Positions 52,599-60,525 of a DNA stretch of 64,000 nt are shown here, in pieces. The stretch's first letter is position 1; the number at the start of each line of letters is the position of its first letter. This stretch comes from Halorubrum vacuolatum (GTDB lineage: Archaea; Halobacteriota; Halobacteria; Halobacteriales; Haloferacaceae): positions 17,778 through 81,777 of the forward strand of contig NZ_FZNQ01000014.1 in NCBI RefSeq assembly GCF_900188065.1, written 5' to 3'. Under the pieces are notes generated by a model, which worked only from the letters and a program-made list of their open reading frames with translations, made no database searches and had not been told where the DNA came from. Position numbers and translations under genes: made by a program.

Positions 52599-53054
52599 TG
52601 CGCAACCATACACAGGACGGTATCCCACTTTGTTATGCAGAGCGACACGTTCGCCGACGATACCCCTAGAATGACTGAGCATTCTCCTATAAGCGGAGAG
52701 TCCGATCATAGAATCGTGGTAGGCAGCAGCGACTGTTTCGCGACGACCCGGTAGGCAGTGACCCATCGACGGAAGTGACACGCGATGGTGCCCCTAACAG
52801 ATGGATAGCGAGCGGTTGTCCGGGGCTACCGGCCTCGATCCGTTCTCCCGTTTGGAGGCGAGCAGGAAACCCCCCCGATAGCCCCAGCGTCGTTCGGTTT
52901 TTCCCCTTCGTCGGGGAGACTGCTGAGTGGCAACGATCGCCTACCGGTCGGTTATGCCAATCGTAGCAAAGTATGAAAGAGACGTTAGGACGTGCAGTCG
53001 AGCGTCCTCGGCTCGAGGGAGACCCGATCGGCCGGGGAGTTGACATCACACATC

Positions 53055-53660
53055 ATGGAAACCAATCATACGACGGTCGAGGGGTCGGTCGGCATCGAAA
53101 CGGAGGTGGATACCGTGATCGGCCGGTCCAGTCTCTCCCGCGACGACGTCTTCGAGGCGCTGAGCAACGGACGTCGCCGGTGCGCGCTGTTTTATCTCCA
53201 GGAACAGTCGGCACCGGTCGCGCTCAGCGAGCTCGTCGATCACGTCACCGCGTGGCAGTACGACCAGCCACTGACGAACCTCAATCCGAGCGATCGCATG
53301 TGCATCTATTCCGCGCTCCGTCAGGTACACCTTCCGTATCTCGACGCAACCGGGTTCGTCGAATACGATCGTGAGGCCGGGATGATAACCGTCACCGACG
53401 CCGCGAGATACGCGAAGCTGTACCTGGAGTACGACCCGGGCAACGACATTCCGTGGAGCTGGCTGTACGCCGGTCTCGTCGCAATCGGCGCGATCCTTGG
53501 GGGCGCGAGCTATCTCGGGACATACCCCTTCGATTGGCTCGGCGGGCACCTCGTCATCGCTATCCTACTCGGCGTGTTCGGGACGGCGGCGTTCGGACAT
53601 CTCCTGTACGAGCATCGCAACAGGCGATCCGCGGCCGATCTGTTCGGGGTGGAGCGATGA
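53055..53660 (+). CDS. Membrane-linked winged-helix regulator (DUF7344-type)
   Basis: A 201-residue protein. The DNA-binding part is SRDDVFEALSNGRRRCALFYLQEQSAPVALSELVDHV...YSALRQVHLPYLDATGFVEYD, the haloarchaeal DUF7344-type wHTH. Two C-terminal membrane helices follow (WSWLYAGLVAIGAILGGASYLG and LVIAILLGVFGTAAFGHLLY). Tying DNA binding to the membrane suggests response to an envelope signal. Its stop overlaps the exported-protein gene by 4 bp, a strong sign that it regulates that partner. Confidence 0.8.
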   Translation: METNHTTVEGSVGIETEVDTVIGRSSLSRDDVFEALSNGRRRCALFYLQEQSAPVALSELVDHVTAWQYDQPLTNLNPSDRMCIYSALRQVHLPYLDATGFVEYDREAGMITVTDAARYAKLYLEYDPGNDIPWSWLYAGLVAIGAILGGASYLGTYPFDWLGGHLVIAILLGVFGTAAFGHLLYEHRNRRSAADLFGVER

Positions 53661-54568
53661 ACCGCAGAATGTTCGTCGCGGGCATGGGTGCGACCGCACT
53701 CGGCGGCAGCGCCCTTCTCGCGAGCGGGGCCTCCTCCCGCGTGGAGTCACAACGGGGAGCGACGATCCGTGTCGTCGGCGACGAGGAGGCGTACCTAAGG
53801 CTCGTCTACAATCAAGAACCCCTGACGGTGAACTGCGATGGATCGATAGAGTTGGTCACGATTACAAATCAACTCAAGGAGACGATCGACGAGATCGTGA
53901 TCGAAAACCTCACCGTCGAACCCGCAGACCTCGTGGTCAACGAAGGGACGCTGGCCGTCCCCGATCAAATCGACGTTGGCGAGATCGGTCGAATAACGAT
54001 CACTGTCGAGTGTGAGCCAGGAACCGATACGACGAGCACTGTCTCGTTCGATATCATCGCCAAAGGTATCGACCAAGCCGTCATCGCTAACGGACACGTT
54101 GACAAACGATTCGTCGAGGTCAATTGCGAGTGTGCGCGGGTCGAAGGTTGCTCTCCGGGGTTCTGGAGGCAACCCGCATACCGCAACGGGATCTGGACCG
54201 ATACCGACACCTACGGTCCGAGCGAGCGCGTCGCGGACGTGTTTACACTCGCCGTCACCGGTACACAGGGTCAAGGCGGGAACGCCGTGGATTTCGATGA
54301 GTTGACCCTACGCGAAGCGCTTGATGGGGGCGGCGGTTCGGGTGTATCCGGAGCCCAACAAATCTTGCTCCGAGCGGCAACGGCGGGACTACTGAACAGC
54401 CAGCATCCGGAGGTGAATTATCCGAAAACGGAGTCGCAACTGATCGCCGACGTGGACGCCGCGCTGGCGACGGAGGACCGTGAGAGGATTCTCGCGCTGG
54501 CTGCAGACCTTGATGAGGTCAACAATGAGGAGTGCCCGATCCGATTACGCTCGGAGGAAGAAGCCTAA
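53657..54568 (+). CDS. Tat-exported protein with a C-terminal CSPGFWR-type extracellular domain
   Basis: A 303-residue secreted protein translationally coupled to the DUF7344-type regulator. The signal MNRRMFVAGMGATALGGSALLASGASSR and mature start RVESQRGATIRVVGDEEAYLRL match the DUF1102-like proteins encoded divergently at 50.7-52.5 kb. A beta-sandwich (about 50-155) resembling a CARDB-like fold follows. The C-terminal part starts CARVEGCSPGFWRQPAYRNG and continues TLREALDGGGG and ATAGLLNSQHPEVNYPKT, a layout known from extracellular proteins of many bacteria. Probably a surface or matrix component. Confidence 0.78.
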   Translation: MNRRMFVAGMGATALGGSALLASGASSRVESQRGATIRVVGDEEAYLRLVYNQEPLTVNCDGSIELVTITNQLKETIDEIVIENLTVEPADLVVNEGTLAVPDQIDVGEIGRITITVECEPGTDTTSTVSFDIIAKGIDQAVIANGHVDKRFVEVNCECARVEGCSPGFWRQPAYRNGIWTDTDTYGPSERVADVFTLAVTGTQGQGGNAVDFDELTLREALDGGGGSGVSGAQQILLRAATAGLLNSQHPEVNYPKTESQLIADVDAALATEDRERILALAADLDEVNNEECPIRLRSEEEA

Positions 54569-54631
54569 CGAAAGCGGATTTAAGACCTTGAAATCGAACC
54601 CTAGGGCACTCCTCAAAGACGACATGGATGG

Positions 54632-55180
54632 TCACGCCCACCGTCGAGTCATCCGCCGCTTCGTGCGTCTCTTGATCGAGGGTCGAACGGCTCGTCGGTG
54701 AAAAACTCCGACGAGGAGCACGCTTGCGAGGAAAATCATGCCGATGACGGCGAGTTGGCTCGGGGTACCGACGAACGCAGCTGGAACGTAGACGACCAGC
54801 CCAACGACCGCGATGATGAGATATCGCATCGCCCAGTCGTCATCGTGGTCGGACAGGTCGAGGAATGGAAAAAGCATGTTGGCGCGGTCGGTGAGCGCAA
54901 CGAAGCCGGAATCTGCATCATAGGTGACGACACCGGCGTCCACCAGAGAGGGAATGTGCGTCTGATATAGCGAGACGTACGCGCGCTTCCGTTCCGCTCT
55001 ATCGGGTCCACTGACCCCGACATCGCGGCTTGCCCCGGCCATCGAGTCGGCGATATCGGTGAGTGGAATCGCTTGGCCCGACTCTCGGAGCGACAGCAGC
55101 ACGAACCGCCGGCGAGGATTAGCCAGCAGCTCGAAGATCTCATCGTCGGAGAGTGTCGTCGTTGCGCTATTCGATATCAC
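54632..55180 (-). CDS. Membrane-linked winged-helix regulator (DUF7344-type), second copy
   Basis: A 182-residue protein with the wHTH LSDDEIFELLANPRRRFVLLSLRESGQAIPLTDIADSM...YVSLYQTHIPSLVDAGVVTYD. Two membrane helices follow (MRYLIIAVVGLVVYVPAAFVG and LAVIGMIFLASVLLVGVFH) and then a very basic tail (RRAVRPSIKRRTKRRMTRR). It converges with the exported-protein gene. The basic tail and membrane part suggest a membrane-bound regulator like its two paralogues here. Confidence 0.8.
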   Translation of the reverse strand: MISNSATTTLSDDEIFELLANPRRRFVLLSLRESGQAIPLTDIADSMAGASRDVGVSGPDRAERKRAYVSLYQTHIPSLVDAGVVTYDADSGFVALTDRANMLFPFLDLSDHDDDWAMRYLIIAVVGLVVYVPAAFVGTPSQLAVIGMIFLASVLLVGVFHRRAVRPSIKRRTKRRMTRRWA

Positions 55181-55614
55181 AGTATCAAGTGAGTTACGCT
55201 CGGTCAGGGCTTTGTTATTGCCACCAAAACAGGAACGAGTGTGCGTTTAGGAGGGCCCCATGTGCTGTAACACTTCACCGCCGCTCCACACATGAGTTCG
55301 CCTTGGCGACGGATTTCGACAACGAATCGTCCCGTTATCGATGATAGAATTGCCTTGCCTGAACTGCCGGCTGTGAGCTAAAGAGTCGTGTCAAACAAAA
55401 GTATGCAGCCATACGATCAAGTGCTCTGCGATCGAGTTTGAACCCAGGGTTCGCTTGCATTTTCAAACGGTCGTATAGCTTCGTGCTCGTGCGCTTTGCC
55501 GTCTGAGGTCACCTTTAATCGATTATTTCATCTGTATTAAATAAGAACGGTATTGTCGGATATAAATTATAAACAAAAATAAATATATATGCGTACAATT
55601 CCTATTGGATCGAG
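55181..55614. other. AT-rich intergenic region between divergent DUF7344-type genes
   Basis: This 434-nt stretch contains no gene I can support. GC falls sharply toward 55.5-55.6 kb, where TTATAAACAAAAATAAA and AATATATA patches occur; the last (55582-55589) is a plausible TATA box for the gene starting at 55615. Confidence 0.5.
55582..55589 (+). promoter_or_regulatory. TATA box of the third DUF7344-type gene
   Basis: AATATATA (within an AT-rich tract) lies about 29 nt upstream of the ATG at 55615, supporting this leaderless start over the internal ATG at 55642. Confidence 0.55.
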
Positions 55615-56259
55615 ATGAAACAGAGGATCGTGTATAGTACAATGGGCAAGGAGAATTCCGATCCGAACGCGTCCCACAAGTTCTCCGGTGGGACTGACGG
55701 TTCCATCCCGACGAACGAGCCACCATCACTGAGTAAGCCACCCGTACCGTCTGCTTCCAATCAAGAGGTCGATGAAATGCCCTTGGACGACCTGTTTGAC
55801 GTGTTGCGTAACAGTCGACGTCGACGAGTGCTTCGATATCTCTTCACGAAAGACGATCGCACAGCCACAGTTGGGGAGTTGTCCGAGCAGGTCGCTTCGA
55901 TAGAACAGGACGTCGAGGTTACCCTCATCACCTCGAAACAGCGCAAGCGTGTGTACATCGGACTCTACCAGACGCATCTTCCGAAGTTAGCCGATCTCGG
56001 CCTCATCGAGTACAATCGGGGTCGTGGAGTCGTTACATTGCTTTCTCAAGCGGATCAAGTCGAACCCTACCTGTTCGTGGTGCAAGAGAAGGCGAGCTGG
56101 AAATGGTGGATCAGCGCCGTATTGGTGCTCAGCTACAGCATAGTGGTCGGGATCATCGCGATCAATTATTCCGTTGTCGCTTCGATAATCTCAGTAATGA
56201 TTACTGCCGGGGTGTTCCTTGGAGCCATGTTCTACTGGCGAAGATCCCTTCGGTTGTGA
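55615..56259 (+). CDS. Membrane-linked winged-helix regulator (DUF7344-type), third copy
   Basis: A 214-residue protein. A disordered N-terminal segment of about 60 residues precedes the wHTH LDDLFDVLRNSRRRRVLRYLFTKDDRTATVGELSEQV...YIGLYQTHLPKLADLGLIEYN, and two membrane helices end it (WISAVLVLSYSIVVGIIAI, VVASIISVMITAGVFLGAMFY). Base composition is lower in GC than the flanking rpa genes. With the copies at 53055 and 54632 it makes three related regulators within 3.2 kb, all beside exported-protein genes. Confidence 0.8.
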   Translation: MKQRIVYSTMGKENSDPNASHKFSGGTDGSIPTNEPPSLSKPPVPSASNQEVDEMPLDDLFDVLRNSRRRRVLRYLFTKDDRTATVGELSEQVASIEQDVEVTLITSKQRKRVYIGLYQTHLPKLADLGLIEYNRGRGVVTLLSQADQVEPYLFVVQEKASWKWWISAVLVLSYSIVVGIIAINYSVVASIISVMITAGVFLGAMFYWRRSLRL

Positions 56260-56325
56260 TCTGCAGCTATCCGTGTTCGGGCAGGGGGCGTAGCCTTTTG
56301 TGCGGCCGCGCCGAACCGAGTGCCG

Positions 56326-57600
56326 ATGGACGTCACCGACCATGCCGAGGAGCTCGCCTCCGACCTCGGCGTCGACAAAGAGGAGGTCACAGCCGACCTA
56401 CGGAACCTACTGGAGTACAGCGTCCCGATCGAGGAAGCCAAACAGAGCGTTCGCCGGAAACACGGCGGCGGGAGCGGCGGATCCACCCCGACGCCATCGA
56501 GCGTCGACGTCGGCGAGATCTCGACCGACCACGGCAACGTCACCGTCACCGTTCGCGTGCTGAGCGTCGGCACCCGGACGATCCGCTATCAGGGCGATGA
56601 TATCACGATCCGGGAGGGCGAACTCGCCGATCCGACCGGCCGGATCTCTTACACCGCCTGGCAGGATTTCGGTTTCGAGCCGGGCGACTCGCTCACGATC
56701 GGTAACGCCGGCGTTCGTGAGTGGGATGGCCAGCCCGAACTCAACCTCAACGAGTCGACGACGGTCGCCGTCGCCGGGGAGCCGATCGAGGTCGACTACG
56801 AGATCGGCGGCGACCGCGCGCTTATCGACCTCGAGGCGGGCGACCGCGGCCGCAACGTCGAAGTGCGGGTCCTCGAGGTCGACTCGAAAACGATCTCGGG
56901 ACGCGATGGCGAGACGGAGATCACGGAGGGAGTGCTCGGGGATGAGACTGCCAAGCTGCCGTTCACCGATTGGCAACCCCGTCCGACGGTCGAGCCGGGT
57001 GCGGACCTCCGGATCGAGGACGTGTACATCCGCGAGTTTCGCGGCGTTCCCTCGATCAACCTCACGGAGTTCTCGACGGTCACGCCGCTTCCCGATCCGA
57101 TCGACGTCGCCGAGGACGCCCCGCGGCTCCCGATCGCCGACGCGGTCGACTCGGGCGGGATGTTCGACGTCGAGGTCGTCGGCAACGTCCTCGAGATCCG
57201 CGACGGCTCCGGGCTCATCGAGCGCTGTCCCGAGTGCGGCCGGGTCGTCCAAGGTGGGCAGTGTCGCAGTCATGGCGCGGTCGACGCCGAGGACGACCTC
57301 CGCGTGAAGGCCATCCTCGATGACGGGACCGATACGGTCACCGTCGTCCTCGACGCCGACCTCACGGCCGAGGTGTACGGCGGCGGGCTCGATGCGGCGC
57401 TCGCGGCCGCGACGGAGGCGATGGACAAGTCGGTCGTCGCCGACGCGATCGCGGAGACGCTCGTCGGACGTGCCTATCGGGTCCGCGGAAACCTCTCGGT
57501 CGACGATTACGGCGCGAACCTCGATGCCTCAACGTTCGAGCGCGCGAGCGACGATCCGGCCGCCGAGGCGCGGGCCGCGCTCGCGGAGGTGCGCGAATGA
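56326..57600 (+). CDS. rpa1: Single-stranded DNA-binding protein RPA1 (three OB folds plus zinc finger)
   Basis: A 424-residue replication protein A. It starts MDVTDHAEELASDLGVDKEEV, as in haloarchaeal RPA1. Repeated OB-fold patterns follow (VTVTVRVLSVGTRTIRYQGDD, VEVRVLEVDSKTISGRDGE), then a zinc finger CPECGRVVQGGQCRSHG near residue 305 and a last OB fold. It protects ssDNA in replication and repair. The ATG at 56326 is preferred to the GTG at 56320 by family comparison. The 4-bp overlap with rpap1 and then rpe reproduces the known Haloferax rpa1-rpap1-rpe order. Confidence 0.92.
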   Translation: MDVTDHAEELASDLGVDKEEVTADLRNLLEYSVPIEEAKQSVRRKHGGGSGGSTPTPSSVDVGEISTDHGNVTVTVRVLSVGTRTIRYQGDDITIREGELADPTGRISYTAWQDFGFEPGDSLTIGNAGVREWDGQPELNLNESTTVAVAGEPIEVDYEIGGDRALIDLEAGDRGRNVEVRVLEVDSKTISGRDGETEITEGVLGDETAKLPFTDWQPRPTVEPGADLRIEDVYIREFRGVPSINLTEFSTVTPLPDPIDVAEDAPRLPIADAVDSGGMFDVEVVGNVLEIRDGSGLIERCPECGRVVQGGQCRSHGAVDAEDDLRVKAILDDGTDTVTVVLDADLTAEVYGGGLDAALAAATEAMDKSVVADAIAETLVGRAYRVRGNLSVDDYGANLDASTFERASDDPAAEARAALAEVRE

Positions 57601-59216
57601 GCGACGACGGCCCGGGCGCCCGCGAGGTCGCCTATCGACCCTTCGCCGCGGAGTTCGACGACGCCTCGCTCTCGTACTCCGAAAGCGACGAGGAGCGGGC
57701 CCCGAACTACGTCGTGACGCCGACGGGCGCACGGATCAACCGGCTCTTCGCCGTCGGCGTGCTTACCGAGGTCGAACGGATCAACGACGACACGCGGCGC
57801 GGTCGGATCGTCGACCCCTCGGGCGCGTTCGTCACCTACGCCGGACAGTACCAGCCGGAGGCACAGACGTTCCTCGAACGCGCGGAGACGCCCTCGTTCG
57901 TCGCGTTGACCGGCAAGGCACGGACCTTCGAGCCGGAGGACTCCGACCGGGTCTTCACCTCCGTGCGCCCGGAGAGCGTCAGCGAGGTCGACGCCGACAC
58001 CCGCGACCGCTGGATCGTCGCGGCCGCCGAGTCGACGCTTGAGCGACTCGCGGTCCTCGAACTCGCCCGGAACTCCTCGCTCCGTGGCGACGACCTTCGG
58101 GAGGGACTTGAGGCAGGTGGAGCGCCCGGGCCACTCGCGGCGGGTATCCCGCTCGCACTCGACCACTACGACACGTCGGCGGCGTACGTCGAGGCCGTCC
58201 GACGGATGGCCGTCGACGCGCTGGAGGTGGTCGCCGGCGAGCGCACCGAGGTCCGCGCACACGACATCACCCCCGATGCAGGCGGCGACGTCGCCGTCGG
58301 TCCGCTCCCCGAAACGGCCGTGTCGATCGTGGAGGACGCGGTTTCCGATTCGTCCGGTTCGTCCGCTCCGGCGGTAGATTCGGCGGCTTCGACGGACTCA
58401 GGGGAACCGACGGATTCGGTTGATTCGGACGGATCGATCGATGACGGGTCCGACATGCCGGCGGAGACATCCGACAGAACCGCTGCCGAGACGCCAGCAG
58501 TATCCGCCGAAGCGACGACGGAATCGGATGCACTCGGTGACTTCGATGCTACGGAACCGGACGTATCCGAGGAGACAGCCGATCGGTCCGATTCGCCGGC
58601 TGTGGAAGCGGACTCGTCGCTTGACGATGCCGCCGATGTCGACGTGGGCACCGCTGTCAGCGATGCCGACGCGGACGACGCCGACTCCGTCGACGACGAG
58701 GGGATGTACGAGATGGACGACGATGAGCGCGATCGGATCGAATCGGAGTTCGGGACGGAGTTTTCGACCGGCTCGGAGGTCGACGATCCGGGCGAGGCCG
58801 ACATCGACGTTCCCGAACCCGATCTCGACACCTCGGCGGAATCGTCGGCGACGGCGTCAGCGTCGACGACTGAGACCGGAGGACTCGGTGACTTCGATGC
58901 CGGCGATGCAACAGTGGAGGATCCAGCGGACGTCGTCGATGATCTCTCGGAGACGGTCTCCGCCGAGGACTCAACGGAGGACGCCGATGCGGGGGCGATC
59001 GAGGCCGATGCATCCGCCGGCGTCGACCTCGAAACGGCCGCCGTCGAGGCGATGGAGGCGCTCGATGACGGCGAGGGGGCCGACCGCGACGCGGTTATCG
59101 AGACGGTCGCGGACGAGCACGGAGCGGCCCCGGATGCGGTCGAGGACGCGATTCAGGACGCCCTGATGAGTGGGCGATGCTACGAGCCGGGCGACGGCCT
59201 GTTGAAAGCGATCTGA
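57597..59216 (+). CDS. rpap1: RPA-associated protein RPAP1 (COG3390)
   Basis: A 539-residue partner of RPA1. The N-terminal OB-fold part (REVAYRPFAAEFDDASLSYSESDEERAPNYVVTPTGARINRLFAVGVLTEVE) is typical of COG3390. A very long acidic Ser/Asp/Thr-rich, probably disordered linker (about 235-465) follows, then a short helical C-terminal domain (VDLETAAVEAMEALDDGEGADRDAVIETVADEHG) resembling a winged-helix end. In Haloferax the equivalent protein binds RPA1 and is needed with it. The linker is unusually long. Confidence 0.9.
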   Translation: MSDDGPGAREVAYRPFAAEFDDASLSYSESDEERAPNYVVTPTGARINRLFAVGVLTEVERINDDTRRGRIVDPSGAFVTYAGQYQPEAQTFLERAETPSFVALTGKARTFEPEDSDRVFTSVRPESVSEVDADTRDRWIVAAAESTLERLAVLELARNSSLRGDDLREGLEAGGAPGPLAAGIPLALDHYDTSAAYVEAVRRMAVDALEVVAGERTEVRAHDITPDAGGDVAVGPLPETAVSIVEDAVSDSSGSSAPAVDSAASTDSGEPTDSVDSDGSIDDGSDMPAETSDRTAAETPAVSAEATTESDALGDFDATEPDVSEETADRSDSPAVEADSSLDDAADVDVGTAVSDADADDADSVDDEGMYEMDDDERDRIESEFGTEFSTGSEVDDPGEADIDVPEPDLDTSAESSATASASTTETGGLGDFDAGDATVEDPADVVDDLSETVSAEDSTEDADAGAIEADASAGVDLETAAVEAMEALDDGEGADRDAVIETVADEHGAAPDAVEDAIQDALMSGRCYEPGDGLLKAI

Positions 59217-59234
59217 TGGCCCCGAGGGTGACGC

Positions 59235-60056
59235 ATGGCGCGGGTTGAGCCGGTCGTCGGCCGACCCGCCGCGGTCGCCGACCTCGGAGCCGAGCGGGTC
59301 CTGCTCGTCGCGGACGTGCACGCCGGGATCGAGGTCGGCCTCCGATACGAGCGCGGCGTCGAACTCGATAGCCACGCCGGGAAGCGTCGCGAACGTCTCG
59401 TGGAACTCCTGGAGACGACCGATGCGGACCGACTCGTCGTCCTCGGGGACCTCGCGCACCGCATCGGCGCGCCGGACGGCGCGGAGCGCGAGGAGTTGGA
59501 TCGGTTGATCGAGACCGTTCTCGATCGGGTCCCGATGACGCTTGTGGAGGGGAATCACGACGGCGGAGTCGCCGAGGCGTTCGCCGACGACATCGACGTG
59601 ATCCCACCGACCGGGGGCGTGTTGGCTTCCGACGGTGACGATGGGGACGACAGGGACGACGCCGGTCGCGTCGGCGTGCTCCACGGCCACACGTGGCCGA
59701 ACCCGGCGCTGCTCGATGTCGACGTCATCTGTATGGGCCATGAACATCCACAGGTTCGCCTCGCCGATGCGGTCGGTGGCTCCCGGACGAAGCGCGCGTG
59801 GCTCCGAGGGGGTATCGATCCGGTGGCGTTTCTCGGGGACAGCGATGGCGACGCCGCCGAGGCGGCGAGCGATCCCTCCACGTCGACACCCCCGCCCGAA
59901 CTCGTCGTCTTCCCGGCGTTCAACGAGCGCTCCGGCGGGACGTGGGTGAACGTCGAGGGGCAGTCGTTCCTCTCGCCGTTTCTCCCTGCGGCACTTCCCA
60001 GCGCGGACGCGTATCTCCTCGACGGGACGCGGCTCGGCGACTACCGACGGGTGTGA
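59235..60056 (+). CDS. rpe: RPA-associated calcineurin-like phosphoesterase Rpe
   Basis: A 273-residue metallophosphoesterase. Metal-site motifs appear in order: VADVHAGIE, VVLGDLAHRIG, VEGNHDGG, VLHGHTWPN and MGHEHPQV. Family members are nucleases or phosphatases. It is the third gene of the rpa1 operon, 18 nt after rpap1, and may process nucleic acid during repair. An acidic Asp-rich insert (DGDDGDDRDDA) lies between motifs. Confidence 0.9.
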   Translation: MARVEPVVGRPAAVADLGAERVLLVADVHAGIEVGLRYERGVELDSHAGKRRERLVELLETTDADRLVVLGDLAHRIGAPDGAEREELDRLIETVLDRVPMTLVEGNHDGGVAEAFADDIDVIPPTGGVLASDGDDGDDRDDAGRVGVLHGHTWPNPALLDVDVICMGHEHPQVRLADAVGGSRTKRAWLRGGIDPVAFLGDSDGDAAEAASDPSTSTPPPELVVFPAFNERSGGTWVNVEGQSFLSPFLPAALPSADAYLLDGTRLGDYRRV

Positions 60057-60093
60057 GCAGACGGCTCGCCGATCCGTGCGCGAAGCCGACCGG

Positions 60094-60525
60094 TCACTCG
60101 ACCGGCTGGAACCGGAAGCCGTCCCACGACTGGCTCTCCGGCTCACGGATCCCTGCACCCGGCTCGCGGAGTTCGGCGACGTGGACCGGTTCGACGCGGT
60201 CGCCGATGGCGACGTCGAAGGGGTCGCCCGCGGCGTCCTCGGCGACTTGGCCCAGCGCGCGAACCGGCGGGCCGTCGTAGCCCTCCCCCAGGTCGAACTC
60301 GACGATGGCGAGCGTGTTCGGCTCGCGGACGCCCGGCGGGGTCGCCATCGAGGTCGTCCACGTGATGACCCGCGCGTCGTACTCGCCCAGATCGACCGTG
60401 CCGACGCGTTCGCTGCCGTTCGGGCCGACCGGATGCGGTGGATAGGTGATCGAGCCGTCGTCGTATTCGGCCGCCTCGAATACGGGGGTCGCCTCGGATT
60501 CCGTTCCACTGTTCTGGTCGCTCAT
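60094..60525 (-). CDS. DUF35-like OB-fold protein lacking zinc-ribbon cysteines
   Basis: A 143-residue protein of the DUF35 (OB-fold acyl-CoA-associated) family. The OB part is recognisable (DARVITWTTSMATPPGVREPNTLAIVEFDLGEG...VRALGQV... IGDRVEPVHV). The N-terminal rubredoxin-like zinc ribbon has no Cys at all (the protein contains none), YPPHPVGPNGSER replacing it. DUF35 proteins channel acyl-CoA between thiolase and HMG-CoA synthase in archaea. It overlaps the thiolase-like gene by 4 bp, supporting a complex. Confidence 0.82.
   Translation of the reverse strand: MSDQNSGTESEATPVFEAAEYDDGSITYPPHPVGPNGSERVGTVDLGEYDARVITWTTSMATPPGVREPNTLAIVEFDLGEGYDGPPVRALGQVAEDAAGDPFDVAIGDRVEPVHVAELREPGAGIREPESQSWDGFRFQPVE

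Noticed and set aside
55380..55500. Possible tRNA-like or IS-derived segment (GAACCCAGGGTTCGC, AAACGGTCG)
   Set aside because: No cloverleaf can be drawn and no inverted termini or transposase remnant was found, so it is described only as AT-rich intergenic sequence.
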